NCBI GenBank assembly: GCA_023665825.1 | Contig: JAMPDE010000002.1 | Location: 30,883 to 87,523 of the forward strand | DNA: 56,641 bases | Reading direction: 5' to 3' | From: Alistipes senegalensis | GTDB taxonomy: Bacteria; Bacteroidota; Bacteroidia; Bacteroidales; Rikenellaceae | In this document: piece after piece, positions 49,114-56,641 of the stretch | Position numbering within the stretch: the first letter of the stretch is position 1 | How the letters are laid out: each line of letters opens with the position of its first letter | Translations under genes and position numbers: made by a program | Notes under the pieces: model-generated | The model's input: only the letters and a program-made list of their open reading frames with translations | Database searches by the model: none | What the model was told of the DNA's origin: nothing

Positions 49114-51636
49114 ATGCTTACGGAAGAAGAAAAAAATGCCGGTTTGACGGGGCGGATTATCCCCATCAATATCGAAGAACAGATGAAGACGGCGTACATC
49201 GACTATTCGATGTCGGTCATCGTTTCGCGTGCGTTGCCCGACGTGCGCGACGGCCTGAAACCCGTACACCGCCGTATTCTCTACGATATGAGCGCCGAGC
49301 TCAACCTCTACTCCGACAAACCCACGCGTAAGTCGGCCCGTATCGTCGGCGACGTGCTCGGTAAGTTCCACCCGCACGGCGACTCGTCGGTGTACGACGC
49401 GATGGTGCGTCTGGCGCAGGATTGGGCCATGCGTTATCCGTTGGTCGACGGTCAGGGCAACTTCGGTTCGATGGACGGCGACTCTCCGGCGGCCATGCGT
49501 TACACCGAAGCCCGCATGAAGAAAATCACCGACGAGGTGATGGCCGACATCGACAAGGAGACTATCGACTGGACGTTGAACTTCGACGATACCATTCCCG
49601 AACCGACCGTCCTGCCGACCAAAATTCCGTTGCTCATCGTCAACGGGGCCAGCGGTATCGCCGTTGGTATGGCGACCAACATGGCTCCGCACAATTTGAG
49701 CGAGGTCGTCGACGCTTGTTGCGCCTACGTGGACAACCCCGAAATCACGGGCGAGGAGTTGTTGCAGTACGTCAAGGGTCCCGACTTCCCGACGGGCGGT
49801 ATCATCTACGGCTACGAAGGGGTGAAAGAGGCCATGCTGACCGGTCGCGGCCGTGTCATCATGCGTGCCAAAACCGAAATCGAGCATACGCCGAGCGGCC
49901 GCGAGTGCATCGTCATCACCGAAATTCCCTACATGATCAACAAGGCGGAGATGATCAAGAAGATCGCCGACATGATCAACGACAAAAAAATCGAGGGTAT
50001 TTCCTATATCAACGACGAATCCGACCGCAACGGTCTGCGCATCGTCGTGATTCTGAAACACGATGCCGTCGCAAGTGTCGTGCTGAACAATCTGTTCAAG
50101 AATACGCAGTTGCAGTCGTCGTTCGCCGTCAATAACATCGCGCTGGTCAACGGACGTCCCTATCTGCTGTCGATGCGTGAATTAATAAAACACTTCATCG
50201 ACCACCGCCACGAGGTGATCGTGCGCCGCGCCCGCTTCGACAAGCGCAAGGCCGAAGAACGCTTGCACATCGTGCAGGGTCTGTTGATCGCGCAGGACAA
50301 CATCGACGAAATCGTCCATATCATCCGTTCGTCGCAGACGCCCGATGTCGCGAAACAGACCATGATAGAGCGTTTCTCGTTGAGCGATATTCAGGCTTCG
50401 GCCATCATCGAGATGCGTTTGCGCGCGCTGACCGGGCTGGAACACGGCAAACTGGTCGCCGAACGCGACGAGTTGCTGAAACTGATTGCCCATTTGCAGG
50501 AGATTCTGGAAAACGAATCGCTCCAGATGCAAATCATCAAGGACGAACTGCTCGAAATGAAAGCGAAATACGGCGACGAGCGTCGCACGGAAATCGTCTA
50601 CGCTTCGGAGGAGTTCAACCCCGAAGATTTCTACGCCGACGAGGATGTCGTCATTACCATTTCGCACATGGGTTACATCAAGCGCACGCCGCTGACCGAG
50701 TACCGTACACAGCATCGCGGCGGTGTCGGGGTCAAAGGCAGTGCCACGCGCGACGAGGACTTCATCGAGCACATTTATGTCGCCTCTATGCACAACACGA
50801 TGCTGTTCTTCACGGAGAAAGGGCGCTGCTACTGGCTCAAAGTCTACGAGATTCCCGAAGGTACCCGCGCGTCGAAAGGCCGTGCCATCCAGAATGTCAT
50901 CCAAATCGAGCCCGATGACAAGGTGCGTGCCTATATCAACGTCAAGCGTCTGAACGACGAGGAGTACGTGAACAGCAACTACATCATCATGTGCACCAAA
51001 GACGGTACGATCAAGAAGACCAAGCTCGAAGCCTATTCGCGTCCGCGTCAGAACGGCGTGAATGCCATTGTCATCCGCGAGGGCGACCAGCTGATAGAGG
51101 CCAAACTCACCAGCGGGCAGGCCGAAGTGCTGATTGCGGCCAAAGCGGGCAAGGCCATTCGTTTCAACGAGTCGACCGTGCGGCCTATCGGTCGTGTCGG
51201 TGCCGGTGTGCGCGGTATTTCTATCGAGGACGACGACGAAGTGGTAGGCATGATTTGTGTCGAACCCGATTCCAAGCAGGACGTGCTGGTATTGAGTGAA
51301 AACGGTTACGGCAAACGCACCGATTTGGACGAATACCGCATTACGAATCGCGGCGGTAAGGGCGTCAAGACCATCAACGTTACCGAAAAGACCGGCAAGC
51401 TGATTTCCATACAGGCCGTTACGGACGACAACGACTTGATGATTATCAACCGTTCGGGCTTGACTATTCGCACCGCCGTGTCGCAGATTCGCGTGGCCGG
51501 TCGTGCGACGCAGGGCGTGCGCATCATCAACCTGCGCGAGGGCGACGCCATCGCGTCCGTCATGGCCGTGCCGCACGTCGAGGAGGAAGAAGATGGTTCC
51601 GCGACCGTTGAAAATACAGAAAACAACCAACAATAA
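49114..51636 (+). CDS. gyrA: DNA gyrase subunit A
   Basis: The 840-residue cleaving subunit introduces negative supercoils with GyrB. Features are [20 protein letters not shown], the quinolone region [19 protein letters not shown], the active-site Tyr in [11 protein letters not shown], the gyrase-box area ([15 protein letters not shown]) and a C-terminal beta-pinwheel with repeats such as [12 protein letters not shown]. The Ser and Asp at positions equal to E. coli 83 and 87 are the sensitive forms. The TPR gene follows 7 bases later. Confidence 0.95.
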   Translation: MLTEEEKNAGLTGRIIPINIEEQMKTAYIDYSMSVIVSRALPDVRDGLKPVHRRILYDMSAELNLYSDKPTRKSARIVGDVLGKFHPHGDSSVYDAMVRLAQDWAMRYPLVDGQGNFGSMDGDSPAAMRYTEARMKKITDEVMADIDKETIDWTLNFDDTIPEPTVLPTKIPLLIVNGASGIAVGMATNMAPHNLSEVVDACCAYVDNPEITGEELLQYVKGPDFPTGGIIYGYEGVKEAMLTGRGRVIMRAKTEIEHTPSGRECIVITEIPYMINKAEMIKKIADMINDKKIEGISYINDESDRNGLRIVVILKHDAVASVVLNNLFKNTQLQSSFAVNNIALVNGRPYLLSMRELIKHFIDHRHEVIVRRARFDKRKAEERLHIVQGLLIAQDNIDEIVHIIRSSQTPDVAKQTMIERFSLSDIQASAIIEMRLRALTGLEHGKLVAERDELLKLIAHLQEILENESLQMQIIKDELLEMKAKYGDERRTEIVYASEEFNPEDFYADEDVVITISHMGYIKRTPLTEYRTQHRGGVGVKGSATRDEDFIEHIYVASMHNTMLFFTEKGRCYWLKVYEIPEGTRASKGRAIQNVIQIEPDDKVRAYINVKRLNDEEYVNSNYIIMCTKDGTIKKTKLEAYSRPRQNGVNAIVIREGDQLIEAKLTSGQAEVLIAAKAGKAIRFNESTVRPIGRVGAGVRGISIEDDDEVVGMICVEPDSKQDVLVLSENGYGKRTDLDEYRITNRGGKGVKTINVTEKTGKLISIQAVTDDNDLMIINRSGLTIRTAVSQIRVAGRATQGVRIINLREGDAIASVMAVPHVEEEEDGSATVENTENNQQ

Positions 51637-51643
51637 CCGGATT

Positions 51644-52990
51644 ATGAAAAAGATGATTTTGTCGGCCTTTGCGGCGCTGCTGCTCGCAGTTCCCGCCATT
51701 CAGGCCCAGAAAGTGAACAAAGCCGCGATTCTTGCCAAAATCGAGAAGAGCGACGCCGACATCGCCGACGCGAAAAAGACGGCCAAAGCGGCTACTTGGA
51801 TCGCTCGCGGCAAGACGTTCCATGAAGCGGCTGTCGAACCGACCAAAAACCTGTTCGCCAACATGGAGGCGGCCATGATGACGCTGGCAATCGGCAATCC
51901 GAAGTCGAAAGGCACGGAGACGATCGGCAACGTAACCTATGAAACGTGGGTTTATCCCTATTTCACGGCTTATTTCCAGAACGACAAATTGTTCGCTTGG
52001 AAAGAGACCTCGCGGGTTTATAAGAACAGCGTCGACAAGGCGTTCGAGGCTTACTCGAAGGCTTACGAGCTCGACCCGAAATCCGCATCGAAGGTGAAGG
52101 AGGGTTTGACGCAGCTGATCAACTACTGCAAACAGCTCGGCGACGTCAATTATGCTACCCACAATTTCGCCGAAGCCGGCAAGGCTTTCGCGCAGGCTTA
52201 CGACATGGAGCTGCATCCTGCCTACAACAATCCCGAACCGATTCTGCTTTACAGCGCAGGTGTTTCGATGACGATCGACGGTTCCGAGCATCCGGCCTCT
52301 TTCAAGCAGGGTGCCGATTATCTGCAACGTGCGCTCGATGCCGGTTTCAGCGACGAGGAGGGCCGTATCTATTACTACCTTTTCCACTGCTACTACGGTC
52401 AACGCGAGGAGAATCCCGACATGTTGATCAAGGGTAAGGATGCTTTGCTGGCCGGTATTGCGAAATACCCGAAGAACGATTTGATTCTGCAAGGCTTGAT
52501 GCAGCTTTACACGAGCGAAAAGGGCGTGGGCGACCCCGCCGACTTGGTGTCGTTGATCGACAACGCCATTGCCGACGATCCGACCAACATCGACTTGTGG
52601 TTCGGTCGCGGCCGTATCTTCTATGCCTTGAAGAACTTCGACGAGAGCATCGCTTCGTTCCAAAAAGTAACCGAAATCAAGCCCGATTATTTCGAGGGCC
52701 AGTTCTATTTGGGCTTGTTCTACATCTTCAAGGGCGACGACGCGAACCAGAAATTCAACGAGAAGATGCCGACCAATATGGCTGAATACGACGCTGCTTT
52801 GAAAGCTGTCAATGCCATTTATATGGATGCGGTCGGGCCGCTCGAAAAAGCACTCGAATTGAAGCCCAACGACCCCGATACGGTCGAGAATCTGAAAAAA
52901 CTAACTTTCCGTCTGCGCGACGAAGAGGGCATGATGGAAAAACACAACAAGTACAACGAACTCTTCAAACAGTTGCAGAGCAACCAATAA
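51644..52990 (+). CDS. Exported tetratricopeptide-repeat protein
   Basis: The product is 448 residues from ATG 51644 (the frame is open from 51503 inside gyrA). It has a signal peptide (MILSAFAALLLAVPAIQAQ). TPR-like helix pairs follow, for example AFEAYSKAYELDPKSASK, NIDLWFGRGRIFYALKNF plus DESIASFQKVTEIKPDYFEG, and AVGPLEKALELKPNDPDTVE. TPR proteins act as periplasmic scaffolds, and no partner is seen. Translational coupling with gyrA is possible, 7 bases apart, as is seen in relatives. A terminator follows. Confidence 0.88.
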   Translation: MKKMILSAFAALLLAVPAIQAQKVNKAAILAKIEKSDADIADAKKTAKAATWIARGKTFHEAAVEPTKNLFANMEAAMMTLAIGNPKSKGTETIGNVTYETWVYPYFTAYFQNDKLFAWKETSRVYKNSVDKAFEAYSKAYELDPKSASKVKEGLTQLINYCKQLGDVNYATHNFAEAGKAFAQAYDMELHPAYNNPEPILLYSAGVSMTIDGSEHPASFKQGADYLQRALDAGFSDEEGRIYYYLFHCYYGQREENPDMLIKGKDALLAGIAKYPKNDLILQGLMQLYTSEKGVGDPADLVSLIDNAIADDPTNIDLWFGRGRIFYALKNFDESIASFQKVTEIKPDYFEGQFYLGLFYIFKGDDANQKFNEKMPTNMAEYDAALKAVNAIYMDAVGPLEKALELKPNDPDTVENLKKLTFRLRDEEGMMEKHNKYNELFKQLQSNQ

Positions 52991-53007
52991 TCGTTGTACT
53001 CGAAAAG

Positions 53008-53046
53008 CAAAAGGCAATCCCGTCGGGATTGCCTTTTGCTTTTTTA
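53008..53046. terminator. Bidirectional terminator (TPR gene / uvrB)
   Basis: AAAAGGCAATCCC and GGGATTGCCTTTT are perfect arms, followed by TTTTTT on the plus strand. Confidence 0.9.
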
Positions 53047-53055
53047 TCCGAAATA

Positions 53056-55101
53056 TCAGCGGCCGCTCTCTTTCTTGATTTTCTGCAATTCGTACATGCG
53101 GTCGCGATAGCGTGCTGCGGCCAGAAAATCCAATGCTTTCGCCGCCCGTTCCATTTCTTCGCGGGCCCGCCGGATGAGTTCGTCTACATTTTCGCTCGCT
53201 TCGTAGGTCTTCGCCACGTCCGCCGCCAACGGATAGCGTTGTTCCTGCCCCAGCGGATAGACGACCGATGCGGCGGATTCGCCCGTCGTGCGGTTCGCCA
53301 GCAGTGTGCTCTGTCCTGTGCCGCTCTTTTGCGCCCGGCGCGGCAGCATTTCGTGTTCCATGTTGTAGCGCACCTGCTTTTCGCGGCGGCGGTTGCTCTG
53401 TTCGATGGCATAGCGCATCGACTCGGTGCAGCTGTCGGCATAAAGAATGACATTGCCCTGCGAATGGCGCGCCGCACGGCCTGCTATCTGCGTGATAGAG
53501 CGAACGTTTCGTAAAAATCCCTCCTTGTCTGCATCGAGAATGGCCACCAGCGCCACTTCCGGCAGGTCGAGGCCTTCGCGCAGCAGATTCACGCCGACCA
53601 ACACGTCGAACATTCCGGCCCGCAGGTCTTCCAGTATCTGGATGCGTTCGAGCGTGTCCACATCCGAGTGGATGTAGCGGTTGCGCACGCCCACACGGTC
53701 GAAATACTTCGACAGCTCTTCGGCCATACGTTTGGTAATGGTCGTCACCAGTATCTTGTCGTCGTTCTTTACCCGTTTGTCGATTTCTTCGATCAGGTCG
53801 TCGATTTGGTTCAGCGTCACGCGCACTTCCAACGGTGGGTCGACCAGCCCCGTAGGGCGGATGAGTTGTTCGACGACCACGCCTTCGCTTTTCATCAGCT
53901 CCCAATCGGCCGGTGTCGCGCTTACATAGATCGAGGGGCCTTGCAATTGCTCGAACTCCGCGAAAGTCAGCGGACGGTTGTCTTTTGCCGCCGGCAGCCG
54001 GAACCCGTATTCGACCAGATTTTCCTTGCGGGCGCGGTCGCCGCCGTACATGGCGTGCACTTGGGGCAGTGTTACGTGGCTTTCATCGACGACCAGCATG
54101 TAGTCTTTCGGAAAATAGTCGAGCAGACAGAACGGGCGGGTGCCTGCCGCACGTCCGTCGAAATAGCGCGAGTAATTCTCGATGCCGGGACAATAACCCA
54201 GTTCCTTGATCATTTCGAGGTCGTATTCCACCCGCTGCTTGATGCGCTGCGCCTCCGCCATGCGGCCTTCGCGCTCGAAAAATTCGATTTGTTTGCCGAG
54301 ATCGAGATAGATTTGTTGTACGGCGCAGTCGATGCGGGCTTTCGTCGTGACGAAAAGGCTCGTGGGGTAGAGCGTCAACTCGTCCAGCGAGTGGATGCGC
54401 TGGCCCGTCGCCGGGTCGATGGTCTGAATGGCTTCGACTTCGTTGTCGAAAAACATCACCCGGAAGCATTGGTTCCCGAACTCGCCGAACGCCGCCATGA
54501 TGTCGACCGTATCGCCGTTCACCCGAAACGTCGCCGGTTCCAGTTCGCGTTCCGTACGCGTGTAGAGGGCTTCGACGAGCTGGTAGAGAAAATGTTTGTA
54601 GCTGACGACTTGCCCGACCTTGATTCGGATGGCCGTAGCGTGGAAATCCGCCGGATTGCCCGCACCGTAAAGACACGAAACGCTCGATACGACAATCACG
54701 TCGCGTCGTCCCGACAGCAGGGTCGCTACGGCGCTCAACCGCATGCGTTCGATTTCGTCGTTGATCGAGAGGTCTTTTTCGATGTAGGTGTCGGTGGACG
54801 GGAGATAGGCTTCGGGCTGGTAGTAATCGTAGTAGGAGACGAAGTATTCGATGGCGTTTTCAGGAAAAAAGTTCTGGAATTCGCCGTAGAGTTGGGCCGC
54901 GAGGGTCTTGTTGTGGCTCAACACGAGGGTCGGACGGTTCAGTTGCGCGATGACGTTCGCCACCGTGAACGTTTTGCCCGAACCGGTTACGCCCAGCAGC
55001 GTATTGTGCTTCGAGCCGTGACGGATCGCTCCGACCAGTTGTTCGATAGCTTCCGGCTGGTCGCCCATCGGGGCATAGTCCGATACGAGTTTGAAATCCA
55101 T
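53056..55101 (-). CDS. uvrB: UvrABC excinuclease subunit B
   Basis: The product is 681 residues from ATG 55101. The damage-verifying helicase-like subunit has Walker A VTGSGKTFTVAN, the beta-hairpin YYDYYQPEAYLP, SSVSCLYGAG, DESHVTLPQ (Walker B), the motif V-VI set LLREGLDLPEVALV and QIAGRAAR, and a C-terminal UVR helix pair (AKALDFLAAARYRD). The frame runs to 55236, but the extra N-terminus is not UvrB-like. The -7 box sits 4 bases upstream of the start. Confidence 0.95.
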   Translation of the reverse strand: MDFKLVSDYAPMGDQPEAIEQLVGAIRHGSKHNTLLGVTGSGKTFTVANVIAQLNRPTLVLSHNKTLAAQLYGEFQNFFPENAIEYFVSYYDYYQPEAYLPSTDTYIEKDLSINDEIERMRLSAVATLLSGRRDVIVVSSVSCLYGAGNPADFHATAIRIKVGQVVSYKHFLYQLVEALYTRTERELEPATFRVNGDTVDIMAAFGEFGNQCFRVMFFDNEVEAIQTIDPATGQRIHSLDELTLYPTSLFVTTKARIDCAVQQIYLDLGKQIEFFEREGRMAEAQRIKQRVEYDLEMIKELGYCPGIENYSRYFDGRAAGTRPFCLLDYFPKDYMLVVDESHVTLPQVHAMYGGDRARKENLVEYGFRLPAAKDNRPLTFAEFEQLQGPSIYVSATPADWELMKSEGVVVEQLIRPTGLVDPPLEVRVTLNQIDDLIEEIDKRVKNDDKILVTTITKRMAEELSKYFDRVGVRNRYIHSDVDTLERIQILEDLRAGMFDVLVGVNLLREGLDLPEVALVAILDADKEGFLRNVRSITQIAGRAARHSQGNVILYADSCTESMRYAIEQSNRRREKQVRYNMEHEMLPRRAQKSGTGQSTLLANRTTGESAASVVYPLGQEQRYPLAADVAKTYEASENVDELIRRAREEMERAAKALDFLAAARYRDRMYELQKIKKESGR

Positions 55102-55105
55102 GCGA

Positions 55106-55113
55106 CAAAGATA
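55106..55113 (-). promoter_or_regulatory. -7 box of uvrB
   Basis: The minus strand reads TATCTTTG, only 4 bases before the ATG at 55101. No -33 match is clear. From 55114 to 55279 no other gene is seen. Confidence 0.5.
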
Positions 55114-55279
55114 ATAACGTTTTCGATAACCCGAGACCAAAGCCGAACTTGTTCGGGCTTTGGCGAGGCGAGAAAAGGTGCATGAAAATGAATGAATTTC
55201 GACCCCGACAATTTTCGCGCCACTCTCTGGCGGCACTCGCTTTTTCGGCGTTGCGGTTCTCGGACGGCTGACCGATGAA

Positions 55280-55903
55280 TCAGTCTTTGTGTTCGATGAG
55301 CGAACGGATGTTCTGAATCAGCATTTCGACCGCCACCGAGTTGAATCCGCCTTCGGGAATGATGACGTCCGCATACTTTTTCGACGGTTCGACGAACTCT
55401 TCGTGCATCGGTTTCACGGTCGTCGTGTATTGCGTGATAACCGATTGCATCGTGCGGCCGCGATCGCAGACGTCGCGCAAGATGCGGCGTGCCAGCCGGA
55501 TGTCGGCATCGGTATCGACATAGACCTTGATGTCCATCATGTCGCGCAGCTCCTTGTTCTCGAAAATCAGAATACCGTCCACGATGATGACTTTCGAGGG
55601 TTTCACGCAGACCGTTTCGTCCATGCGCGTGTGTTCGACGAACGAATAGACCGGATGTTCGATGGGCACGCTCTCTTTCAATGCCTTGATGTGCTCGACC
55701 AGCATCTGCGTGTCGAATGCTTGCGGATGGTCGTAATTCAGCTTCGTGCGTTCTTCGTAGGTCAGTTCGGGGTGGGCCTTGTAGTAATAGTCGTGGCACA
55801 GTGTCACGACGTCTTCCTGCTTGAATGCCTCCTGCAAACGCTTTACGAGGGTCGATTTCCCGGAGCCCGTACCGCCGGCTACTCCGATGACGGTTACTTT
55901 CAT
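55280..55903 (-). CDS. udk: Uridine kinase
   Basis: The product is 207 residues from ATG 55903. It phosphorylates uridine and cytidine in pyrimidine salvage. The P-loop is GVAGGTGSGKSTLVKRL, then HDYYYKAHPELTYEER, NYDHPQAFD, IIVDGILIFE and RLARRILRDVCDRGR. The frame extends to 56023, but that part overlaps a terminator hairpin and gyrB. It is probably separated from gyrB by the hairpin at 55919. Confidence 0.93.
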   Translation of the reverse strand: MKVTVIGVAGGTGSGKSTLVKRLQEAFKQEDVVTLCHDYYYKAHPELTYEERTKLNYDHPQAFDTQMLVEHIKALKESVPIEHPVYSFVEHTRMDETVCVKPSKVIIVDGILIFENKELRDMMDIKVYVDTDADIRLARRILRDVCDRGRTMQSVITQYTTTVKPMHEEFVEPSKKYADVIIPEGGFNSVAVEMLIQNIRSLIEHKD

Positions 55904-55918
55904 GTTATTCCGTTTGGC

Positions 55919-55953
55919 AAAGACGAATTGCCCCGCAGGGGCAATTCGTCTTT
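55919..55953 (-). terminator. Terminator between gyrB and udk
   Basis: AAGACGAATTGCCCC and GGGGCAATTCGTCTT are perfect arms with a GCA loop. The sequence lies 16 bases upstream of the udk ATG. Confidence 0.85.
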
Positions 55954-55958
55954 CGGTT

Positions 55959-56641
55959 TTATGCGTCGATATTGGCGTAGTGCGCGTTCTGTTCGATGAA
56001 TTCGCGGCGGGGCGGTACGTCATCGCCCATCAGCATCGAGAAGATGCGGTCGGCTTCGGCTGCGTTCTCGATCGTCACGTGGCGCAGGATACGGGTTTCG
56101 GGATTCATGGTCGTCTCCCACAGCTGGTGGGCGTTCATCTCGCCGAGACCTTTGTAGCGTTGCACGTGTGCGCCCTTGCCGAACGCTTCGGTTACTTCGT
56201 CGCGTTCCTTTTCCGTCCAGCAGTAACGTTCCTGCTTGCCCTTTTTCACCAAATAGAGCGGCGGGGTAGCAATGTAGACATGGCCGTTCTCGATGAGTTC
56301 CTTCATCTTGCGGAAGAAGAACGTCAGCATCAGCGTCGCGATGTGGCTGCCGTCGACATCGGCATCGGTCATGATGATGATTTTGTCGTAGCGCAGTTTT
56401 TCGAGGTTGAGCGCTTTGCTGTCCTCCTCCGTGCCGATGGTGACGCCCAGCGCGATGAACATGTTCTTGATTTCCTCGTTCTCCCACATCTTGTGCTCTT
56501 GGGCTTTTTCGATGTTCAGGATTTTACCGCGCAACGGCATGATCGCTTGGAAGTTGCGGTCGCGGCCCGATTTGGCCGTGCCGCCTGCCGAGTCACCCTC
56601 GACGAAGAAAATTTCGGCCGTCGAGCGGTCGCGGCTCGAGC
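55959..56641 (-). CDS. gyrB: DNA gyrase subunit B, C-terminal part (cut by window edge)
   Basis: About 227 residues are visible to the stop at 55959. The TOPRIM domain has IFFVEGDSAGGTAKSGRDR and IIIMTDADVDGSHIATLM, then RYKGLGEMNAHQLWETTMNP. The chain ends VPPRREFIEQNAHYANIDA, the usual GyrB close. Together with the EGDSAGGTA text (ParE here has EGNSASGSI), this identifies GyrB. The ATPase part lies beyond 56641. It is followed by udk after a hairpin. Confidence 0.95.
   Translation of the reverse strand, partial: SSRDRSTAEIFFVEGDSAGGTAKSGRDRNFQAIMPLRGKILNIEKAQEHKMWENEEIKNMFIALGVTIGTEEDSKALNLEKLRYDKIIIMTDADVDGSHIATLMLTFFFRKMKELIENGHVYIATPPLYLVKKGKQERYCWTEKERDEVTEAFGKGAHVQRYKGLGEMNAHQLWETTMNPETRILRHVTIENAAEADRIFSMLMGDDVPPRREFIEQNAHYANIDA

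Noticed and set aside
1-56641. tRNA, rRNA, CRISPR and insertion sequences
   Set aside because: Reading both strands I saw no cloverleaf ending in CCA-type tRNA context, no rRNA signature, no spaced repeats and no transposase.

Overview
The window looks like chromosome from a Bacteroidales member of the Rikenellaceae, most like Alistipes. The GC content is high for Bacteroidota. Promoters carry the Bacteroidota -7 box TAnnTTTG and Shine-Dalgarno sites are weak or absent. The gene set includes an Na+-translocating NADH:quinone reductase operon, a LolA-like carrier beside ftsK, SusD-free housekeeping clusters and several Bacteroidales-only hypothetical proteins. The genus is inferred from this style and cannot be proven from the window. 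I found no rRNA, tRNA, CRISPR array or complete insertion sequence.

Region 1 (1-4300) is a redox or stress regulon. An AraC-type regulator sits between two minus-strand operons: carboxymuconolactone decarboxylase, cupin lipoprotein and alpha/beta hydrolase on one side, and a short-chain dehydrogenase with an exported flavodoxin on the other. Three copies of one composite operator (GAATTACGGAT half-sites, 21 bp apart) lie upstream of the operons, two of them at exactly the same distance from a -7 box. This is the clearest regulatory signal in the window. Positions 4300-4618 hold an AT-rich non-coding island.

Region 2 (4619-19327) holds a dolichol-phosphate-mannose-synthase-like glycosyltransferase, an AsmA-family protein, a HAD phosphatase, a YjbR protein, two tandem M23 peptidases, alaS and gpmI. 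A small lipoprotein follows, preceded by a strongly structured non-coding element. An operon of 2-hydroxyacid dehydrogenase, TcdA and short TatD closes the region.

Region 3 (19495-25457) is the complete nqrABCDEF operon. Its NqrC carries an extra N-terminal rubredoxin-like domain with two CxxC pairs. Region 4 (25496-41974) has dusB, argS, an OmpA-like secreted protein, a GH13 amylase, an LTA-synthase-like membrane sulfatase-fold enzyme with a C9 tract, plsC, parE, parC, aroK, murI and a 13-repeat leucine-rich lipoprotein.

Region 5 (42125-48962) begins with ftsK. Between ftsK and lolA lies an AT-rich type II restriction-modification island: a beta-class methyltransferase fused to N-terminal HEAT repeats, overlapped by a CfrBI-like PD-(D/E)xK endonuclease. 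A lolA, a DUF3108/TapB-like gene and a possible 38-residue ORF follow. Region 6 (49114-56641) has gyrA, a TPR protein, uvrB, udk and the C-terminal part of gyrB. All four type IIA topoisomerase subunit genes therefore lie within about 22 kb.

Calls rest on reading the translated proteins and motifs by eye. No database search was run.
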